A stretch of 64,000 nt of DNA, from assembly GCA_002343395.1 (NCBI GenBank), contig DDSN01000143.1:1-64000 (forward strand). The letters run 5' to 3'. The position numbers were made by a program, and so were the translations under genes. The notes beneath the pieces were generated by a model. That model saw only the letters and a program-made list of their open reading frames with translations. It was not told the origin of the DNA and made no database searches. Shown here piece after piece: positions 54,541-63,528 of the stretch; position 1 is the first letter of the stretch; every line of letters starts with the position of its first letter. This DNA comes from Hyphomonadaceae bacterium UBA2389 (GTDB taxonomy: Bacteria > Pseudomonadota > Alphaproteobacteria > Caulobacterales > Aquidulcibacteraceae).

Positions 54541-55637
54541 CCTTCCTTTTCTCGCACCTGGGTCGTTACGTGACAGGACGCGTCATCGGAGGCGTGTTCG
54601 TCGCGCTCGTGGCGGTGCTCGCATCCATTTTGCTCATCGACATGGTTGAGCAAATGCGCACGGTTGGCACGAGAGCAGAACTCGGCATGATGGAGGCGCT
54701 GCGCCTCACCTTGTTGAAAACGCCCACTCTGATCGAGCAGACCCTGCCGTTTGTCGTCCTCGCCGGCACGATGATGGCGATTATAGGCTTGAACAGATCC
54801 AGCGAGCTTGTGGCCTTGAGGGCGGCGGGGATTTCCGCTTGGCGTTTTTTGGCCCCGTCAGCGTTCGTCGGGCTGGCGCTTGGCGTCGTCGCGGTGACGG
54901 CCCTAAATCCGATCGGCGCCTACCTCTACCAGCAGTTCGAGAGCGAGAAGGAAGACGCTTTGGTCGATTCTGGCCTGACAGCCGGCGCGAATGGCGTGTG
55001 GATTCGCCAAGGCGACCCGGACGGCCAAGTCGTCATTCATGCCGAAGGTGTCGACGCAAGCGGCACCCGCCTTCAGGGCGCGACCTTCATGTTCTTCGAA
55101 ATGCAGCAAGACACGCTGCGCTTTACGCGCCGCATTCACGCCCAGGACGCGGAACTGATGCCAGGGTTCTGGCAGCTGACCGACATCGTGGAGGCGATTC
55201 CGGGTGGGCGGCCATCCACCCAGGAGCACTTGGCAATCCCGACCACCCTCGATGCAACCGAACTCATCAACCGGTTTGTAAACCCTGCGACCTTGTCATT
55301 TTGGGTTCTGCCGACCTTCATTCATGAGGCGCGCGCCGCGGGCTTCGCGCCCACCCGTTACGAGCTCAAGTGGCAGAGCCTCTTAGCTTATCCACTGCTT
55401 TTGGCGGTCATGGCAGCGCTCGGGGCGGCATTCTCCCTGCAAATGCAGCGTTTGGGGAACCTGGCGCGCTGGGGCGCCGCCGGGGTCGGAATTGGTCTCT
55501 TTCTGTTCTTCTACAGTCAACTGGCGGGCGCTTTCGCCATGACCCAAACGGTGCCGCCGCCCGTGGCCGCCTGGAGCCCGCCGCTGGCGGGCCTGTTCAT
55601 TGCGTTGGCCATGGTGGCGTTTCTCGAAGACGGCTAG
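54537..55637 (+). CDS. lptG: LPS export ABC transporter permease LptG
   Basis: The product has 366 residues with the same layout as LptF: helices at about 14-35, 60-85, 100-120, and three in the last 110 residues, with a jellyroll of about 150 residues between. SSELVALRAAGISAW is the coupling helix. It is translated in coupling with lptF. The ATPase gene lptB is not in this window. lptD follows 111 bases later. Confidence 0.96.
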   Translation: MTFLFSHLGRYVTGRVIGGVFVALVAVLASILLIDMVEQMRTVGTRAELGMMEALRLTLLKTPTLIEQTLPFVVLAGTMMAIIGLNRSSELVALRAAGISAWRFLAPSAFVGLALGVVAVTALNPIGAYLYQQFESEKEDALVDSGLTAGANGVWIRQGDPDGQVVIHAEGVDASGTRLQGATFMFFEMQQDTLRFTRRIHAQDAELMPGFWQLTDIVEAIPGGRPSTQEHLAIPTTLDATELINRFVNPATLSFWVLPTFIHEARAAGFAPTRYELKWQSLLAYPLLLAVMAALGAAFSLQMQRLGNLARWGAAGVGIGLFLFFYSQLAGAFAMTQTVPPPVAAWSPPLAGLFIALAMVAFLEDG

Positions 55638-55748
55638 CGTCACGCGGGACACAGGAGCTCCAAACCCTGCAGACATGCGGCTTTGAATGCTGGACGCCTG
55701 CCTAGTCCCGCGCTTAGGAATGGTCGCGGAGTCGCTAGAGGGAAGCGT

Positions 55749-57986
55749 ATGAGCCGTTTGGGGGAAATGGCGCCATTCGGCTGGGCTGCGGCAGCTGCCG
55801 CGCTTGCCGTGGGCGTGGGCCCTGCGGCCTTGGCGCAGACGCCGACCGCAGCGCCTTCCCCAGAAAGCACCGCCAGCCAGGCCAACGAAAACGTCGTGCT
55901 GGAAGCGGATGAATTGGTCGACGACGAAGCCGCCCGCACCATAACCGCGCAGGGCGATGTTCAGGTTCGCTACCAAGGGCGCACCATGCGCGCCGACCGC
56001 CTCGTATACAATCTCAGCACCGGCGACATCACCGCTATCGGGAACGTGCAGATCGTGGCGGAAGACGGCTCGGTGACCTACGCTGAGCAGGTCGAGGCCG
56101 ATGAAGCGATGAATGTGGGATCAGCCCGCGAACTTCGCGCGCGCCTCGGAGGAACATCTACGCTCGCCGCACGCGAGGCTCGGCGTAACGGCGAAGGCGA
56201 AAGCGAACTTCGCAATGTCATCTACACCAGCTGCCCCATCTGCGAAACGGAGGACCGCCCACCGACCTGGAGCCTGCGCGCGCGCCGAGCCGTGCAGGAC
56301 CACGAGAGCCGAACAATCTCATACCAAGGCGCCGTGCTCGAAATCGTCGGCGTTCCTGTCTTGTACATCCCGTTTATCGCGCACCCAGACCCAACGATTG
56401 GGCGCTCATCGGGATTGCTGCCGCCAGACATCGGACGCAACAACCGCCTGGGCACGTTCTACGAGCAACCTTATTACTGGGCGATCTCGCCGTCCCAAGA
56501 TCTTACGACCTCGCTGCGGCTGCATGGGAACGTAAACCCGCTTGTCGGCGTCGAGTATCGCAAGCGTTTCTGGTCAGGACAGCTCAGTCTTGAAACGACC
56601 TTCACCCAGGAGCGCCTTTTCGACACCGAGGGCGACCGGTTTGACGAAAACAAGTTTCGCTATAGCGCATTCGGTCAGGGCCGTTTCCGCATAAACGACT
56701 ACTGGGATTGGGGCTTTGGGCTCGAGCGCAGCTACGACGACGGCTACTTGCGCCGATACGAAGTCGACGGGGCGGGCCAGAGGCACGGCCCCTACCTGGG
56801 ACGCGAAACGCGCCTGATTTCGCAACTCTTTGCAATCGGGCAAGACGCGAACTCGTTCAGTTCGATTTCAGCCGTATCGTTTCAAGGGCTGCGGGATGAG
56901 GATAGCTCCGATCTGCTCCCGCTTATCCTGCCTTTCGCTGAAACGGAGCACGTCCTTACCGACCCACTGTTTGACGGGCAGTTGCGGCTGCAAGCGAACA
57001 CCGCCGCGCTGGCGCGGGAGGACAACCCGGCGACCCTCGCCTTCGAAGGCAACGACGCGCGACTCTCTCTCTCTGCAACTTGGCGAAAGGATACGATCTT
57101 CGGTCCGGGCCTCGTTCTCAGCCCCTTCGCCCAGGCAAGGGGAGATATGTTCGCAGTTGAGACATCCGAAAACAACGTTGAAACTTTTACGCGAGGCGCG
57201 GGCCTAGCTGGCGCGGAAGTCAGCTGGCCGTTCATGCGCCCGGGCGAGCGCTTCGATGTTGTTGTCGAACCTGTGGTCATGGCGGCAGTCGCGACCGACG
57301 AGCAGCCCGACCCTCGCATCGTCAACGAAGACAGCCTTGCTTTCGAACTCGATGACTCGAACCTGTTCAGGCCTAACGCCGCCCCGAATTACGATCTGTG
57401 GGAACCCGGCGCACGGGTGAGCACGGGCGTGCGCGCGACGGCGCGCGCTCACTCCGGCCAGAGCGCAACACTCATGTTTGGGCGGCGTTGGCGCGAAGAC
57501 TCAGCGCCCGGCTTTACCGATCAGAACAATCTTGGAGGGAGCCGTTCAGACTGGGTCGCCGCCAGCCAGATCGACCTGGGCCGAAATTTCGGCGCGGAAG
57601 CCCGCATTCGGCTCGAAGACGAGACGCTCTCCGTACAACGTATCGATTTGGGCGTGCGCGGAGCACTTGGCCGCTTCTCAGGCACCGCCCGCTACTACGA
57701 CATTGAAGATTCGGTCCAGACCGACCCCACTGCCCCCAACTCCGAAGTAAGCGCCCAACTGGGCGTCGAACTGGCACGAGGCTGGCGAGCGCAGTTCGGC
57801 GTCGTCCGCGACCTCGATTCAGACATAAACCTGCGCCAGGACATCCGCGCCATTTATGAGGACGATTGCACCTTTCTCGAGATTTCCTACACCCGATCGG
57901 AAACGACGAGAGGAACGATCGGCCCCGACGAAGGCGTGCAGATCAGGGTTGGCCTGCGCTCTCTCGGGGTCTTCGGCGGCAGCTGA
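55749..57986 (+). CDS. lptD: LPS-assembly outer-membrane protein LptD
   Basis: The product has 745 residues: a signal peptide (ending near ALAQ), an N-terminal LptA-like jellyroll (about 48-160, ITAQGDVQVRYQGRTMRADR) and a C-terminal 26-strand barrel domain. The CxxC pair in TSCPICETEDRPPTW and a late Cys in DDCTFLEISY fit the disulfide that LptD must form. It inserts lipopolysaccharide in the outer membrane together with LptE. GAGGGAAG precedes ATG 55749. surA, whose product folds LptD, is the next gene. Confidence 0.95.
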   Translation: MSRLGEMAPFGWAAAAAALAVGVGPAALAQTPTAAPSPESTASQANENVVLEADELVDDEAARTITAQGDVQVRYQGRTMRADRLVYNLSTGDITAIGNVQIVAEDGSVTYAEQVEADEAMNVGSARELRARLGGTSTLAAREARRNGEGESELRNVIYTSCPICETEDRPPTWSLRARRAVQDHESRTISYQGAVLEIVGVPVLYIPFIAHPDPTIGRSSGLLPPDIGRNNRLGTFYEQPYYWAISPSQDLTTSLRLHGNVNPLVGVEYRKRFWSGQLSLETTFTQERLFDTEGDRFDENKFRYSAFGQGRFRINDYWDWGFGLERSYDDGYLRRYEVDGAGQRHGPYLGRETRLISQLFAIGQDANSFSSISAVSFQGLRDEDSSDLLPLILPFAETEHVLTDPLFDGQLRLQANTAALAREDNPATLAFEGNDARLSLSATWRKDTIFGPGLVLSPFAQARGDMFAVETSENNVETFTRGAGLAGAEVSWPFMRPGERFDVVVEPVVMAAVATDEQPDPRIVNEDSLAFELDDSNLFRPNAAPNYDLWEPGARVSTGVRATARAHSGQSATLMFGRRWREDSAPGFTDQNNLGGSRSDWVAASQIDLGRNFGAEARIRLEDETLSVQRIDLGVRGALGRFSGTARYYDIEDSVQTDPTAPNSEVSAQLGVELARGWRAQFGVVRDLDSDINLRQDIRAIYEDDCTFLEISYTRSETTRGTIGPDEGVQIRVGLRSLGVFGGS

Positions 57987-58005
57987 GGCGGAGCGAAGTA
58001 GACGA

Positions 58006-59235
58006 ATGACTTTGAAGAAGCTTTCAACAGCGGCAGCGCTGGCGGCCATGCTCGGAGCCGCACAGCCAGTCGCCGCCCAAAACGCCGAGGGCGTCGCCGC
58101 TATCGTGAATGATAGCGTGATTTCGACGTTCGACGTTCGGCAGCGCGCGAGCCTTTTGCTCGTGTCCGCAGGCATGCAAATGACGCCAGAATTGATGCAG
58201 CGTGCAAGCGCTCAAGCGTTGCGCGACCTCGTCGACGAACACCTGCAAATTCAGGAAGCGCGCGAGTTTGAAATCGAAGTCACCGACGAACAGCTTGATC
58301 GCCGCCTTGCCGACATCGCCCGGGGAAATCAGACCACTGTGGAGGGCTTGACTGCCCGCTTCGCGCAATCGGGCGTTTCGATTTCCACTCTACGGTCTCA
58401 ACTTCGCGCCGACATTGCCTGGCAACGCTTAATCTCCGGAATGTACGGGAGCCGCGTCAGGATTTCCGAGGTGGAGGTCACCGAGACCCAGGAGCGCATT
58501 GCCGCCAACGCCACCCGGCCGCAGTATCAGATTTCGGAGATCTTCTTGCCTGCGGAGACGGAGACGGAGTTCGCCGAGATGGAACAGGGCGCGATGCGTT
58601 TGCTTGAGCAAATGCAGCGTGGAGCGCCTTTCCCGTTAGTGGCGCGCCAGTTCTCCCAGGCGCCTTCGGCAGCAGCGGGCGGCGACATCGGTTGGATCGC
58701 AGCGCCAGAATTGCCCATCGAGTTACAGCCCATCGCGGACCGTCTTCAGCAAGGACAGGTCTCGCTGCCCGTGCGGACGCCAACAGGCGTGTACATCATC
58801 GCCATGCGTGATCGCCGCGCCGGCGCCGACGCCGGTGCGACCACGTCCGTTTCCTTGCGGCAGGTCACAGCGCCTGCGGCCCGTCAAAGCTCCATGGCGC
58901 GCCTTCAGCGTCGCCTCGAAGGTTGTAACGATCTCGACGGCGCTGTGTCCGGCATCCAGGGCGCCACGGTCATCGATCTCGGGCAAACACAAGAGTCTGA
59001 GTTGTCGCCCGCCATTCGTAGCCGGATCGACGGCGTCGAAAATGGACGCGCCTCGGCGCTGGAAACGACTCCTGACCAAGTTAACATGATCGTCGTGTGC
59101 GGCCGCGAAACCGGAGGCGGTGGGATTCCGAGTCGGGCTGAGATCGAAGACCGCCTACGCGAGCAGGAGCTGACCATGTTGGCCGAGCGGTATCTGCGCA
59201 ATCTGCGCCGCGAGGCGACAATCATCACCCGCTAA
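58006..59235 (+). CDS. surA: SurA-type periplasmic chaperone/peptidyl-prolyl isomerase
   Basis: The product has 409 residues: a signal peptide (ending near VAAQ), the SurA N-terminal chaperone domain (AAIVNDSVISTFDV) and one parvulin domain (about 180-285, FPLVARQFSQAPSAAAGGDIGW), then a C-terminal segment. E. coli SurA has two parvulin domains, so this is the shorter alphaproteobacterial form. It brings outer-membrane proteins such as LptD to the BAM complex. It lies between lptD and pdxA, the classic lptD-surA-pdxA-rsmA order. Confidence 0.93.
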   Translation: MTLKKLSTAAALAAMLGAAQPVAAQNAEGVAAIVNDSVISTFDVRQRASLLLVSAGMQMTPELMQRASAQALRDLVDEHLQIQEAREFEIEVTDEQLDRRLADIARGNQTTVEGLTARFAQSGVSISTLRSQLRADIAWQRLISGMYGSRVRISEVEVTETQERIAANATRPQYQISEIFLPAETETEFAEMEQGAMRLLEQMQRGAPFPLVARQFSQAPSAAAGGDIGWIAAPELPIELQPIADRLQQGQVSLPVRTPTGVYIIAMRDRRAGADAGATTSVSLRQVTAPAARQSSMARLQRRLEGCNDLDGAVSGIQGATVIDLGQTQESELSPAIRSRIDGVENGRASALETTPDQVNMIVVCGRETGGGGIPSRAEIEDRLREQELTMLAERYLRNLRREATIITR

Positions 59236-59241
59236 CCCGCG

Positions 59242-60252
59242 ATGAAGCCGCTTGCCGTTTCGATGGGCGATCCCGCTGGGATCGGCCTTGAACTGGCGAT
59301 GCGTGTTTGGAGCGAACGCGAGGCCGCAACGCCGCGCTTCTACCTTGTGGCTGATCCGGACGCCGTCCTGCGCGCGGCGCGGCGCATTGGCCTGCCAACG
59401 CCGCGCCTTCAGGTTTCCGATAACCCTTCGGAACTCGTCGGCAAGCCCGACGTCCTGGGTGTTTTCTCAACTGGGCTAGCCATTGAGGAAATCCCAGGCG
59501 CACCTGACCCGCGCAATGCGCAGGCGACGATCTTGGCGATCGAGCGCGGTGTAGCGGCCGTTAGCGGCGGCGCCGCTTCCGCGCTGGTCACGCTCCCGAT
59601 CTCGAAGTCGGTTCTGCAAGGGCAAGGCTTTGGCTTCCCCGGCCATACAGAGTGCATCGCCCATCTCACTCAAAACATGAATTGGCCGTGCCAGCGCGGA
59701 CCTGTGATGATGTTGGCGGGTCCCACGCTAAGAGTCGCTCTGGCGACCATCCATACGCCGCTCCGCGATGTGGCGTCGGCGCTAACCTCTGAACGCATCG
59801 TAGTCGTTGGCCGCGTCGTGGGCGAGGCTCTGCAACGGGACTTCGGCATTGATGCTCCGAGAATCGCCCTTTGCGGACTCAATCCGCACGCTGGCGAACA
59901 GGGACGCATTGGTCGCGAGGAGATTGACGTCATCAACCCCGCGGCAGCCCAACTCCGCGCGGAAGGATGGAACGTAAGCGATGCGCGCTCGGCGGATGCA
60001 TTGTTTCATGATGCGGCACGTCGCGACTACGACGCAGTTATCGCGCTCTATCACGACCAAGGCCTCATTCCGATCAAGACGCTCCACTTCTGGGACGCGG
60101 TGAACATTACGCTCGGCTTGCCGATTATCCGCACGTCGCCGGATCACGGCACAGGCTTTGACATCGCCGGCACAGGCCTCGCACGCCCCGACAGTCTTCG
60201 TTCGGCGCTTCGGCAAGCCTGGGACATGGCGGCGCGCCGCTCCGGCGCATGA
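59242..60252 (+). CDS. pdxA: 4-hydroxythreonine-4-phosphate dehydrogenase
   Basis: The product has 336 residues. It oxidises 4-phosphohydroxy-L-threonine on the pyridoxal-phosphate pathway. The PdxA features are SMGDPAGIGLEL at the start, metal-binding His in FPGHTECIAHL, and ALYHDQGLIPIKTL with a later His in SPDHGTGFDIAG. It starts six bases after the surA stop and overlaps rsmA by four bases (ATGA). Confidence 0.97.
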   Translation: MKPLAVSMGDPAGIGLELAMRVWSEREAATPRFYLVADPDAVLRAARRIGLPTPRLQVSDNPSELVGKPDVLGVFSTGLAIEEIPGAPDPRNAQATILAIERGVAAVSGGAASALVTLPISKSVLQGQGFGFPGHTECIAHLTQNMNWPCQRGPVMMLAGPTLRVALATIHTPLRDVASALTSERIVVVGRVVGEALQRDFGIDAPRIALCGLNPHAGEQGRIGREEIDVINPAAAQLRAEGWNVSDARSADALFHDAARRDYDAVIALYHDQGLIPIKTLHFWDAVNITLGLPIIRTSPDHGTGFDIAGTGLARPDSLRSALRQAWDMAARRSGA

Positions 60253-61079
60253 ACGCGGACGATCTCCCCACGCTTCGTGGCGAGCTCGAAGCGCACGGAC
60301 TCTGGGCGCGCAAGAGCCTCGGCCAGCATTTCCTGCTCGATTTGAACATCACGCGTCGCATAGCGCGCGCCGCCGGCGAAATCTCGGGGAAACCGGTCAT
60401 CGAAGTCGGACCTGGTCCCGGCGGGTTAACACGCGCGCTGCTGGAAGCCGGCGCGAACCCGCTTATCGTCATCGAGAAGGACGTGCGATTCCTGCCGCTC
60501 CTTCAGCCACTGATCGCCTGGAGCGGCAATCGGTTGGTGATTGTTGAGGGCGATGCCCTCGCCGTCGATGAGTCGATGCTCACCACGCACCGCGCAGCCG
60601 TGGTCTCCAACCTCCCCTACAACGTCGGCACTGCTCTACTTGTGAAGTGGCTGAAGGCTGGGCCCTGGCGTGGCGACATGACCTTGATGTTCCAAAAGGA
60701 GGTGGCGCAACGCATTGTCGCTGGACCATCCCATGACGCCTACGGGCGCCTTGCCGTGCTCGTTCAGGCGCGATGCCAGGCGCGCATGGAATTTGTCGTG
60801 CCAGCGCGCGCCTTTACACCTCCGCCGAAGGTCGCTTCCGCGGTCGTGAGCTTGCGAGATCGAGCCGACCCCTATCACGATTTGGAAGCACTCGAACGCG
60901 TAACCGCCGCTGCATTCGGCCAAAGGCGCAAGATGCTGCGCAGTGCTCTTCGAACATTGACGCCAGAGGCGGATTCACTCCTGCTAGACGCCGGCCTCGA
61001 TCCCACCGCACGCGCCGAGGCGATCGACCAAGCAGGATTTCGCCGACTTGCCGACGCCTGGCGATCCCTGGCCGGTTGA
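60249..61079 (+). CDS. rsmA: 16S rRNA dimethyladenosine transferase RsmA (KsgA)
   Basis: The product has 276 residues. It dimethylates two adjacent adenines near the 3' end of 16S rRNA. Motifs are KSLGQHFLLDLNI, the SAM site VIEVGPGPGGLTRALLE, and VSNLPYNVGTALL (the N-L-P-Y catalytic motif). The C-terminal helical domain (about 200-276, FGQRRKMLRSAL) is normal. It is the last gene of the lptF-to-rsmA run and converges on a methyltransferase gene with one base between stops. Confidence 0.97.
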   Translation: MNADDLPTLRGELEAHGLWARKSLGQHFLLDLNITRRIARAAGEISGKPVIEVGPGPGGLTRALLEAGANPLIVIEKDVRFLPLLQPLIAWSGNRLVIVEGDALAVDESMLTTHRAAVVSNLPYNVGTALLVKWLKAGPWRGDMTLMFQKEVAQRIVAGPSHDAYGRLAVLVQARCQARMEFVVPARAFTPPPKVASAVVSLRDRADPYHDLEALERVTAAAFGQRRKMLRSALRTLTPEADSLLLDAGLDPTARAEAIDQAGFRRLADAWRSLAG

Positions 61080-61080
61080 G

Positions 61081-61911
61081 TCAAGCAGTTGCTGATACAA
61101 TCCAGCAGGCCGCCGCAAGCCGCACCGCGCCATCCCGATAGAGCGGCTCCAAGTGCTCAATCAACCGCGCCTTCGCCATAGCTGGGTCGAGACCTTGCTC
61201 CGCGAGCGCGCGAGCGCACGGACCGATGTGCAACAAGAAGTCAGCGATTTTCGGCAGGTCGCCCTCGCCACCCACCGGGATGTGATCATCCCAACGTGCA
61301 ATCTCGATGTCACGCCAACCAGCGCCGGACAGAATGCGCTCCACTTTTTTGGGGTCGGCGAATGCAAACGGCCCCGGAGCATCCGCATCAGGCGGAACTG
61401 GCGGCGTTCCAAGCATCGGCGCAAGCGCGATCATTGGCGCGGTCGCCCAGTCGTTCTCCGTAACTGTGCGCCAACATGCGAACACCAACCGCCCCGCCGG
61501 CCGCAACAATGAACGAATGTTTGCGAACGCAGCTTCAGGCGCTTCAAAAAACATTACGCCGAAGCGCGAGAAGGCGGCGTCAAACGCGACGTCGGCCGAA
61601 AAATGCGTCGCGTCGGCCTCGACAAACTCCGCCGCACCGCTCGCCCGCATGCGCGCCACAGCTAAGAGCGGCGGTGAGAGATCTACCCCTAGGACCGATC
61701 CGCTCGCACCCACACGACGCGCGATCTCAAGGCTGGTGGCGCCCGCGCCGCAACCGATATCCAGCACGCGGTCGCCCGCTTTGAAGCCCGCGCGCAGCAG
61801 CGCGGCTTGCGCGACGCCTGCCAGCATGGCGTCAATCTGGACAGCGTGCGCCGCCCACTCGCCGCCAACCTTCCCGGACCAATATTCTTTTTGCGTCGGC
61901 GTTTCGGCCAT
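61081..61911 (-). CDS. Class I SAM-dependent methyltransferase
   Basis: The product has 276 residues. It starts with KEYWSGKVGGEWAAH, common in UbiE-like enzymes, and has the SAM motif VLDIGCGAGATSLEIARR, VLGVDLSP and RFGVMFFEAP. The C-terminal half is typical of a small-molecule methyltransferase. The substrate is unknown. GGGAG before the ATG is a good ribosome site. It is separated by 52 bases from gmk and may be the end of the yicC-gmk transcript. Confidence 0.87.
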   Translation of the reverse strand: MAETPTQKEYWSGKVGGEWAAHAVQIDAMLAGVAQAALLRAGFKAGDRVLDIGCGAGATSLEIARRVGASGSVLGVDLSPPLLAVARMRASGAAEFVEADATHFSADVAFDAAFSRFGVMFFEAPEAAFANIRSLLRPAGRLVFACWRTVTENDWATAPMIALAPMLGTPPVPPDADAPGPFAFADPKKVERILSGAGWRDIEIARWDDHIPVGGEGDLPKIADFLLHIGPCARALAEQGLDPAMAKARLIEHLEPLYRDGAVRLAAACWIVSATA

Positions 61912-61963
61912 AGACTGCTCCCATCCTCACGCCGCGCCAGCGTGTGCTTAAGCACGCGCTGGT

Positions 61964-62602
61964 TCAAACTCCGCGCTTCAATCGCTCCACGTGTAGCTTA
62001 AGCCACAATTGCCGCGCCCGCTTCAACCGTTCCGCCGCTAGGATTTGCCTAATCTGGGTGAGCGTCTGTTCCAGGAGCGTATTTACAAGGACGTAATCGT
62101 ATTCTTCCCAATGTGAGATTTCGTCGAGCGAACGCGCCATGCGTTTTTTGATGACCTCGTCGCTGTCCTCATTGCGCGCCCGCAGGCGCCTGTCCAACTC
62201 CGCCATTGAGGGCGGCAGAATGAATATGCCGACGACATCCATGGGCTCGGCGGCGCGCAGCGCGCGCGCGCCTTGCCAATCAACATCGAACAACACGTCG
62301 CGCCCTTGAATCAGCATCGCCTCAACTGGCGCTCGCGGCGTCCCATAATGGTTCCCGAACACCATCGCATGTTCGAGGAATTCGCCCTTGTCGGCCATAT
62401 CCTCGAACTGCTCTTTGCTCATGAATTTGTACTCGCGACCATCGACCTCGCTTGGGCGCGGCGCGCGCGTCGTCGCCGAAACCGAAAGCGACATGTTGTC
62501 GTCGGCTTCAAGCAGCTTTCGCGCAAGCGTCGATTTGCCCGCCCCAGAGGGGCTGGACAGCACGAACATCAAACCTCGCCGCGCGACATATTCATTCAAC
62601 AT
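61964..62602 (-). CDS. gmk: Guanylate kinase
   Basis: The product has 212 residues. It converts GMP to GDP. The P-loop is SSPSGAGKSTLARKLL; the GMP-binding lid has SVSATTRAPRPSEVDGREY and FLEHAMVFGNHYGTP. The ATG lies 11 bases inside the end of yicC, so the pair is coupled, as in many bacteria. Confidence 0.97.
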   Translation of the reverse strand: MLNEYVARRGLMFVLSSPSGAGKSTLARKLLEADDNMSLSVSATTRAPRPSEVDGREYKFMSKEQFEDMADKGEFLEHAMVFGNHYGTPRAPVEAMLIQGRDVLFDVDWQGARALRAAEPMDVVGIFILPPSMAELDRRLRARNEDSDEVIKKRMARSLDEISHWEEYDYVLVNTLLEQTLTQIRQILAAERLKRARQLWLKLHVERLKRGV

Positions 62603-63491
62603 TGGCGGCTTGCTCCTTGATCTGATCGACCACGGCTTTGAGATCGAGACCGATGCGCGTCAGCTCCAGGTCTTGCGACTTCGAACAAAGCGTATTTGCT
62701 TCGCGGGTCAATTCCTGACCCAGGAAGTCAAGCCGCCGTCCTGCCGCTTCAGGCGTCGCGAGGAGGATGCGCAATTCGGTCGTATGCGCGGCCAGTCGTT
62801 CGAGTTCTTCCGCAACGTCGGCGCGCATCGCCGCAAGCGCCGCTTCCTGCGCCAAGCGCTGCTGATCGAACACCACATCCGGCGCAAGCGCGGACAGCCG
62901 GGATTTGATACGCTCCAACGCGGCGGTCGGCGCCGCGGCGGCGGTCGCGCGGGCTCGTGCTACCAAACCATCCAGCCGGTCCGCGGCCTCGCCAAGCACA
63001 GTCGCCAGCATGCGTCCTTCGCTGGCACGCGCGGTCGCCAGTCCCTCAAACGCCGTCCCAAGTCCGGCCAACAGCGCCGCCTCCGCGCGCGCGCGCGCGT
63101 CCTCGCCCAAACTCGAATCCTCGCTGACCAGAACACCGCGCAAGCTGAGCATGCCGTCCCAACGCGGCTTCTTGACGTGCCCGGCTTTGATATGGGGCGC
63201 GCCAGCTTCGAGGAGCCGCGCGATCAACGCCGCGTCAACCTCCACAGCGGCCGATGCGCCAGCGTCCCGCGTCAGAGTGAGCGATGCCTGCAGCGAGCCG
63301 CGCTTGAACATCCTCGCCGCGAGCGAGCGCGCCGGTTGCTCCAATCCGTCAAAACCAAGTGGGGTCCGAAGCTTTACGTCGAGTCCGCGGCCATTGACGC
63401 TCTTGGCCTCCCACAGCCAGCGCTGCGCGCCCAGCTCCTCGGAAAGACGCCCTTCCGCTCGGGCAAAGCCAGTCATGCCTGAAATGGTCAT
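62592..63491 (-). CDS. yicC: YicC/YloC-family endoribonuclease
   Basis: The product has 299 residues. The family ends are clear: an N-terminal SGMTGFARAEG with WEAKSVNGRGLDVKLR, and a C-terminal RLDFLGQELTREANTL with DLELTRIGLDLKAVVDQIKEQ. YicC proteins are RNases involved in sRNA decay in enterobacteria. A 16-base alternating CG tract (63084-63099) lies in the middle. The gene is followed by the overlapping gmk. Confidence 0.94.
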   Translation of the reverse strand: MTISGMTGFARAEGRLSEELGAQRWLWEAKSVNGRGLDVKLRTPLGFDGLEQPARSLAARMFKRGSLQASLTLTRDAGASAAVEVDAALIARLLEAGAPHIKAGHVKKPRWDGMLSLRGVLVSEDSSLGEDARARAEAALLAGLGTAFEGLATARASEGRMLATVLGEAADRLDGLVARARATAAAAPTAALERIKSRLSALAPDVVFDQQRLAQEAALAAMRADVAEELERLAAHTTELRILLATPEAAGRRLDFLGQELTREANTLCSKSQDLELTRIGLDLKAVVDQIKEQAANVE

Positions 63492-63528
63492 AACCTGGTC
63501 GTTTCATTGGCCCGAAAGTTCGTCAAGC

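Noticed and set aside
62388..63482. 364-codon plus-strand frame opposite gmk and yicC
   Set aside because: A shadow frame; both minus-strand genes are unmistakable.
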